Assembly: GCA_902535625.1 (NCBI GenBank) | Contig: CACAUA010000008.1 | Coordinates: 1-38,043, forward strand | DNA: 38,043 nucleotides | DNA from: an uncultured Pelagibacteraceae bacterium | GTDB lineage: Bacteria; Pseudomonadota; Alphaproteobacteria; Pelagibacterales; Pelagibacteraceae | Direction: 5' to 3' | Shown: piece by piece, positions 34,100-38,043 of the stretch | Numbering within the stretch: position 1 is the first letter of the stretch | Layout of the letters: every line of letters begins with the position of its first letter | Program-made: the position numbers and the translations under genes | Notes under the pieces: generated by a model | Seen by the model: the letters and a program-made list of their open reading frames with translations, nothing else | Database searches by the model: none | Told to the model about the DNA's origin: nothing

Positions 34100-34993
34100 A
34101 TGGAGTTACCTGTCGTCAATCATAAAGATTATGAAGCTCAATTAAATGATGATAATAAATTTCCTATAAAAAAATTTGGAGAATTAGCTAAAGCTTTAAT
34201 TAAAAATAAAATAGTTAAAAATTTCTATATTCCAGAGCCATGCTCAGTAGAAACTTTAAAAGAAGCACATACAGAAGACTATATAAATAAGATAAAAAAT
34301 AAAACTTTAAATAAAAATGAGATTAGAAAAATTGGTTTTCCTTTAGTTGACAGTGTGGTTAGAAGGTCTTTTATAGCAACTGGAGGCACAGTGCTTGCTA
34401 CAAAATTAGCACTAAATTATGGAATAGCATGCAATACTGCAGGAGGTAGTCATCATGCAACATCTAATGAGGGAGCTGGATTTTGCGTTTTTAATGATGT
34501 TGCGGTAGCAGCCAAATATTTAACTACAAGAGGTTTGGCAAACAGAATTTTAATTGTTGATTTAGATGTCCATCAGGGCAATGGTAACTCTGAAATATTT
34601 AAGAATGATAATCAAGTTTTTACATTTAGTATGCATGCAAAGGTTAATTATCCAGCAAAAAAATCTATTAGTGATTTAGATGTAGAGTTAGAAGAAGACT
34701 TAGAAGATAAAGTTTATCTAGAAATTTTGAAAGAAAATTTAAGGTTGTTAAATCAAGAAGAATTTGATTTTATTTTTTATATTGCGGGAGTTGATATTCA
34801 TTTTAATGACAGATTAGGTAAATTAAAAGTTTCAGACGAAGGAATTTTTAAAAGAGATGAAATAGTAATTGATAATTTTTTTTCAAATAAAGTACCAATT
34901 TGTGGTGTTTTAGGTGGCGGATATAATCAGGACTTTAATAAATTGATAGAATTACACTCTAGTTTACACAGAACATGTGCTAAGTTCATTTAA
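34100..34993 (+). CDS. Histone deacetylase-family amidohydrolase (HdaH/AcuC-like)
   Basis: 297 residues. The catalytic pair His118-His119 is in 'GGSHHATSNEGAGFCVFND'. Zinc ligands Asp156 and His158 are in 'DLDVHQGNG' and Asp232 in 'AGVDIHFND'; 'GGGYN' near 275 is the final family motif. Bacterial members deacetylate acetylpolyamines, acetoin-related or other amide substrates; the true substrate here is unknown. It starts 15 bases after the E1 gene and is followed directly by msrB with no gap. No Shine-Dalgarno sequence seen, suggesting translation by coupling. Confidence 0.9.
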   Translation: MELPVVNHKDYEAQLNDDNKFPIKKFGELAKALIKNKIVKNFYIPEPCSVETLKEAHTEDYINKIKNKTLNKNEIRKIGFPLVDSVVRRSFIATGGTVLATKLALNYGIACNTAGGSHHATSNEGAGFCVFNDVAVAAKYLTTRGLANRILIVDLDVHQGNGNSEIFKNDNQVFTFSMHAKVNYPAKKSISDLDVELEEDLEDKVYLEILKENLRLLNQEEFDFIFYIAGVDIHFNDRLGKLKVSDEGIFKRDEIVIDNFFSNKVPICGVLGGGYNQDFNKLIELHSSLHRTCAKFI

Positions 34994-35359
34994 ATGAAAA
35001 GAAAAAAAAATTTAACCTCTGAACAAGAAAATATTTTTTTTAATGAAGCTACAGAGCCACCTGGATCTAGTGAATTAAATAATGAAAAAAGAGAAGGCAC
35101 TTACCATTGTGCAAATTGTGATATAATACTTTTCGAATCTGATACCAAATTTGAAAGTGGATCTGGATGGCCATCTTTTTTTAAATCTAAAAAAGATGTA
35201 TTTGAGACAAAAACAGATTATCATTTAGGATATGGTAGAACAGAATATCATTGTAAAAATTGTGGTGGACACCATGGTCATATATTTGACGATGGACCCG
35301 AGCCAACTGGAAAAAGATATTGTAATAATGGTGTATGCCTGATTTTTAAGCCAAAATAG
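34994..35359 (+). CDS. msrB: Peptide-methionine (R)-S-oxide reductase MsrB
   Basis: 121 residues. Zinc site of four Cys: Cys39 and Cys42 ('CANC'), Cys87 and Cys90 ('CKNC'). Conserved 'SGSGWPSFF' and 'GHHGHIFDDGP'. Catalytic Cys110 in 'KRYCNNG', where the common sequence is 'RYCxNS'; an extra Cys115 follows ('GVCLIF'). It repairs the R form of methionine sulfoxide in proteins with thioredoxin or glutaredoxin support. No signal peptide, so cytoplasmic. ATG begins on the base after the preceding stop. Confidence 0.93.
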   Translation: MKRKKNLTSEQENIFFNEATEPPGSSELNNEKREGTYHCANCDIILFESDTKFESGSGWPSFFKSKKDVFETKTDYHLGYGRTEYHCKNCGGHHGHIFDDGPEPTGKRYCNNGVCLIFKPK

Positions 35360-35408
35360 AGTTATTTAAATCACTTTAAATTCTAGGAAAAAAAATATAA
35401 AAAGAATT

Positions 35409-36266
35409 GTGAAAAAATTTATATTAACAATAGCTTTATTATTTGGATTTACACTAGGCGCGAATGCCAACGAGATTACGAATAATCTAAAAAATAAAAT
35501 TGATAATTTTTTTAATCAAACATTAAGTGAAATGTTCCCTATGGCAGAATTTGGTTTAAGTTCAGGTAATTCTGATAAGGTAACAGGAAGTATTATTGCT
35601 ATAAATCCTTTGTCTGATATCAATGATAAAAGCACCTCTACATTCTTTCAAGGAAGTCTATTTCTCTCAGATGACAGTAGAGAAACTATTAATTTAGGAT
35701 TAGCTACCAGAAACTTAGTTAGTGATGATACAATGTTAGTTGGTGCAAACATATTTTATGATCATGAATTAGATCATAATCACCAGAGAGCCAGCATTGG
35801 GCTTGAAGCAATTACAAGTGTTGGATCAATTGCTTACAATGAGTACTGGGGATTATCAGATAAAAAAACTGGCGTTGATGGTTTTAAAGAAGAAGCTTTA
35901 GATGGAAGAGATTTGAAATTAGGTATACCGTTGCCTTATTTGCCGACCACAAGTCTTAATATAAGATCTTTTCAATGGGAAGGTGTTGATGGGGCAACAG
36001 ATTTAGAGGGCGAGGATTTTTCATTACGAGCAAGCATTTCAAGATTTAATATTGAAATAGGTCATAGAGATTTTGATGGCGCTACTGATGATGAAGACTT
36101 TATTAGGCTTACTTATAGATGTTGTAAAGGTGAATATGAAAAATTTGAAATTAGTGATAAAGCTTTTAGCGGTGTTTCAGTTGAAAATAAAAGATTTGCT
36201 AAAGTCGAAAGAGAAAATTTGATAGTTAAACAAAAAGAGATGGATTTAACTGTGATAGGATTTTAA
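35409..36266 (+). CDS. Inverse autotransporter (intimin/invasin-type) beta-barrel without passenger
   Basis: 285 residues, GTG start, signal peptide 1-20 ('LLFGFTLGANA'). The central part matches the inverse-autotransporter barrel: 'INLGLATRNLVSDDTMLVGANIFYDHELDHNHQRASIGLEA' corresponds to the conserved 'GLG.R....D..MLG.N.FYD.D....H.R..LG.E' block, followed by alternating barrel strands up to about 240. In intimin and invasin, the barrel is followed by a linker and long Ig-like passenger; here the protein ends about 30 residues after the barrel ('VERENLIVKQKEMDLTVIGF'). Two adjacent Cys occur in 'YRCCKGE'. A separate secreted protein follows after two bases. Confidence 0.78.
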   Translation: MKKFILTIALLFGFTLGANANEITNNLKNKIDNFFNQTLSEMFPMAEFGLSSGNSDKVTGSIIAINPLSDINDKSTSTFFQGSLFLSDDSRETINLGLATRNLVSDDTMLVGANIFYDHELDHNHQRASIGLEAITSVGSIAYNEYWGLSDKKTGVDGFKEEALDGRDLKLGIPLPYLPTTSLNIRSFQWEGVDGATDLEGEDFSLRASISRFNIEIGHRDFDGATDDEDFIRLTYRCCKGEYEKFEISDKAFSGVSVENKRFAKVERENLIVKQKEMDLTVIGF

Positions 36267-36268
36267 AT

Positions 36269-37240
36269 ATGAATACTAACTTAAATATTAGAATATTTTT
36301 TTTAACATTATTCCTAAGTTTGCTTAGCCTCACATTTTATATAACTGCTTCCAATGCTCAACCAGGAACTACAGTTACTAGAAACAATCCTGAATGTACA
36401 GGTAATGGAGGCACAATAACCCCTGCTTCTGCTGGAGACGCTTGTGAATTTACTCCTGATACTCAAAAATTGACTTTTTATAGATTAGACTTATGTACTT
36501 CTCGACCAACGGGCCCTACGACATCTGCTCAAGTAGTAAGAACAAGTTGTTCTACATTCTTCAAGAATGACAGTGGAGCAGAAACTGAGGTTAAAAAAGG
36601 CATAGGAACAGCTATTGGAACAGCATCTGATTATACTGCCTTACCATATGGAACTTATACTTTTGGAGTAGTAACGATGGGTTCAACTTTTAAATTTACC
36701 ACAAGCCAACTTTTTGATGCTACAATGAGCGATAGATCTAATAGCTCTACCACATGCGTAACCAAAGTTTCATCCCTCGGTACAATTTATGGATTTGAAA
36801 ATAGAATTAACACTGCCGCAAAATCAAATGTTGATTGCACATCAAGTGCAACTGCAGCAGAAACAACAATTGGAGTAAATACTTTAACAATGGATAGCGA
36901 TGATGATTGTTATCATGCAGTAACTTTTCAAGGGACGCATGTAAATATTGACGCTTATTTACTAGAGTCGGATTTGACACTTGTTGATGGAGTTGGAGCT
37001 ACCGATACAGACCAAATTAAAAATGGTGTAACAGGATGTACTGGTGGTGCAGATCATGGAATTTCAAGAATTATTGGAGTAATGCCATTAGCTAAGGCAA
37101 TAAAAATAACTCCACAAACTTCAGGCTTGCAAATAAAGTATAATAATACGAGAGGCATAACAAAAAGTATGACAAGTACAACTAATATGATTGGTTACTT
37201 TGATAGTGCTTTTTTTGATTTTGATTTAATTGCTAGATAA
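36269..37240 (+). CDS. Secreted Cys-containing protein of unknown function
   Basis: 323 residues; no family recognised. Signal peptide 1-30 ('LTFYITASNAQ'). The mature part is rich in Thr, Ser, Gly and beta-strand patterns, with about eleven Cys spread from the N-terminus to near residue 260, suggesting disulfides in the periplasm or at the surface. Low in charged residues compared with its neighbours. It starts two bases after the barrel gene and should be co-expressed with it; a surface cargo or partner of that barrel is a hypothesis from position. Ends three bases before the end of the convergent glutaredoxin gene. Confidence 0.7.
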   Translation: MNTNLNIRIFFLTLFLSLLSLTFYITASNAQPGTTVTRNNPECTGNGGTITPASAGDACEFTPDTQKLTFYRLDLCTSRPTGPTTSAQVVRTSCSTFFKNDSGAETEVKKGIGTAIGTASDYTALPYGTYTFGVVTMGSTFKFTTSQLFDATMSDRSNSSTTCVTKVSSLGTIYGFENRINTAAKSNVDCTSSATAAETTIGVNTLTMDSDDDCYHAVTFQGTHVNIDAYLLESDLTLVDGVGATDTDQIKNGVTGCTGGADHGISRIIGVMPLAKAIKITPQTSGLQIKYNNTRGITKSMTSTTNMIGYFDSAFFDFDLIAR

Positions 37241-37243
37241 AAT

Positions 37244-37498
37244 CTATTTAACTAAATTTAATAAACTACCGTTTTTTTCCAGTTCCCTTAATTCTTGGTA
37301 TCCACCAATATGTTTATCATCAAAAAATATTTGTGGAATTGTTCTTCGTCCATTTGCTTTTTTAGTCATTTCGTCTCTTAGACCTTCTTTTGTTGATATA
37401 TCTATCTCTTTATAATTAAGATTATTTCTTGATAATAACCTTTTTGCTGCATCACAAAAGTTACACATAGGACCAGAGTAAACAGTTATATTTTTCAT
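37244..37498 (-). CDS. grxC: Glutaredoxin (GrxC-like)
   Basis: 84 residues, normal length for a bacterial glutaredoxin 3. The active site is Cys12-Asn-Phe-Cys15 ('GPMCNFCDAAKRLL'), where the common sequence is CPYC or CPFC; Asn instead of Pro at the first inner position should change the redox potential. Substrate-binding loop 'RRTIPQIFFDDKHIGGYQEL' contains the cis-Pro and the 'GG' motif of glutathione binding. Dithiol type, cytoplasmic. Possible functional partner of MsrB nearby. Downstream of the TIGR03643-like gene with a 33-base gap, probably co-transcribed. Confidence 0.9.
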   Translation of the reverse strand: MKNITVYSGPMCNFCDAAKRLLSRNNLNYKEIDISTKEGLRDEMTKKANGRRTIPQIFFDDKHIGGYQELRELEKNGSLLNLVK

Positions 37499-37531
37499 TT
37501 TTTTTATATATATGCAAAGATTTATAAATTA

Positions 37532-37831
37532 CTAGAGTAAGTAATCGTTTTTATTAATCTTAGACTTTATAAGTTTTCTTGAATATTCGAATTTTTTTCT
37601 ATGCTTAATGCTTTGCGAGCTAGCTCTTTTTCTCCAAAGTCTAAAAGAGGAAGGCTTTAAAGATCTTCTCATTATTTTGATAACTTCACTTTCAGTCTTT
37701 CCAGTTTTTTTTTCAATTTCTTCAAATGTAATTCTGTCAGCCCAAGCTGCCCATATGACCCAATCTGGACTCCCTAAAGGAGGTTCTGGATTTTTAACTC
37801 TGGTTGCGGGTCTGTGACTTTTTTTCATCAA
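37532..37831 (-). CDS. TIGR03643/DUF2805-like small basic protein
   Basis: 99 residues. 'DWVIWAAWADRITFEEIEKKTGKTESEVIKIMRRSLKPSSFRLWRKR' matches the small conserved family TIGR03643 (DUF2805) as I remember it. The middle looks like a helix-turn-helix ('TFEEIEKKTGKTESEVIKIMRR'), and both ends are strongly basic, so nucleic-acid binding is plausible but unproven. Two Met codons start it (37831 and 37828). Divergent from the LysE-family gene at the right edge. Confidence 0.8.
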   Translation of the reverse strand: MMKKSHRPATRVKNPEPPLGSPDWVIWAAWADRITFEEIEKKTGKTESEVIKIMRRSLKPSSFRLWRKRASSQSIKHRKKFEYSRKLIKSKINKNDYLL

Positions 37832-37895
37832 AATTCAACAAATTGCTAAAATTATTTTAATGCAAATACTTAAGCCTATGATATTATCATCTTTA

Positions 37896-37942
37896 GATAG
37901 TCCTATCTAGCCATCTTTAGCTCCCGGTTTTTTAGGACTATC
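37896..37942 (+). promoter_or_regulatory. Possible RBS-masking hairpin before LysE-family gene
   Basis: A perfect 10-base inverted repeat: GATAGTCCTA at 37896-37905 and TAGGACTATC at 37933-37942, with a 27-base loop that includes CCCGG and a T-run. The only Shine-Dalgarno-like AGGA (37934-37937) for the ATG at 37949 lies in the right arm, so folding would hide it. Alternatively the arms are two half-sites of a protein-binding site. Confidence 0.4.
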
Positions 37943-37948
37943 CTTAAA

Positions 37949-38043
37949 ATGCTCCCCTTAGATTTTATCCTTTTCCTACAGATCATCATTTTTATGTTCA
38001 TAACTCCTGGAACACCTAGAATTGTAATTATTTCTTATTCTAT
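37949..38043 (+). CDS. LysE-family exporter, N-terminal fragment (3' end outside window)
   Basis: 31 codons are visible from ATG 37949 to the right edge. The sequence is one hydrophobic helix with 'MFITPGTPRIVIISY', which fits the first helix of LysE/RhtB-family amino-acid exporters (the usual 'A..PGP' motif). Too short for any statement about substrate. Divergent from the TIGR03643-like gene, with 117 bases between that contain the inverted repeat. Confidence 0.6.
   Translation, partial: MLPLDFILFLQIIIFMFITPGTPRIVIISYS

Noticed and set aside
1..38043. tRNA, rRNA, CRISPR arrays, insertion sequences, prophage or integrase genes
   Set aside because: No direct-repeat arrays, no transposase or integrase motifs, and no intergenic space with tRNA-like CCA/TTCGA features were seen by reading; small RNAs cannot be excluded without covariance searches.

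Overview
This window is very AT-rich by eye, tightly packed and has no stretch over about 140 bases without a gene. It looks like a streamlined marine proteobacterium. The pilin sequences, the TIGR03643-type small protein and the LysE-type exporter start resemble what I remember from Pelagibacterales (SAR11), but several families (PilV/W/X/Y1 cluster, DUF58-TgpA pair, homodimeric AceE) are also typical of AT-rich gammaproteobacteria such as SAR86. The lineage is inferred from memory and not proven.

Layout. 2-2462 (+): the end of a DUF58 protein and a TgpA-like membrane transglutaminase. 13710-2451 (-): one compact run pilT, fimT-like, pilV, pilW, pilX, an unknown secreted protein, pilY1 and a beta-helix/beta-barrel surface protein. 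13833-21147 (+): divergent assembly operon pilM-pilN (fused), pilO, pilP, pilQ, pilB, pilC. 21878-21141 (-): a STAS antagonist and an RsbW-like kinase. 22018-23175 (+): two pilins and a small membrane protein. 23245-28180 (+): two ammonium-transporter/PP2C-phosphatase fusions flanking a small periplasmic HMA protein, then a decayed C-terminal scrap of a further phosphatase. 28253-35359 (+): a DadA-like oxidase, an EamA transporter, a 2-hydroxyacid dehydrogenase, a homodimeric E1 dehydrogenase, a histone-deacetylase-family hydrolase and MsrB. 35409-37240 (+): a passenger-less inverse-autotransporter barrel and a secreted Cys-rich unknown. 37831-37244 (-): a TIGR03643-like protein and a glutaredoxin. 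The right edge holds a possible hairpin leader and the start of a LysE-family exporter.

How it fits together. The strongest candidate for a new system is 21141-28180. It has all three parts of a partner-switching relay (PP2C phosphatase, STAS antagonist, HATPase kinase), and the phosphatase is fused to an Amt ammonium channel in two diverged copies. The module sits between the type IV pilus assembly genes and among the pilin genes, and no sigma factor is visible. I infer that ammonium passage or binding may set the phosphorylation state of the STAS protein and so control pilus production or activity. The pilus itself is unusual: a PilM-PilN fusion, a lipobox on the secretin but not on PilP, and a PilY1 whose VWA domain is split by an NHL-like propeller.
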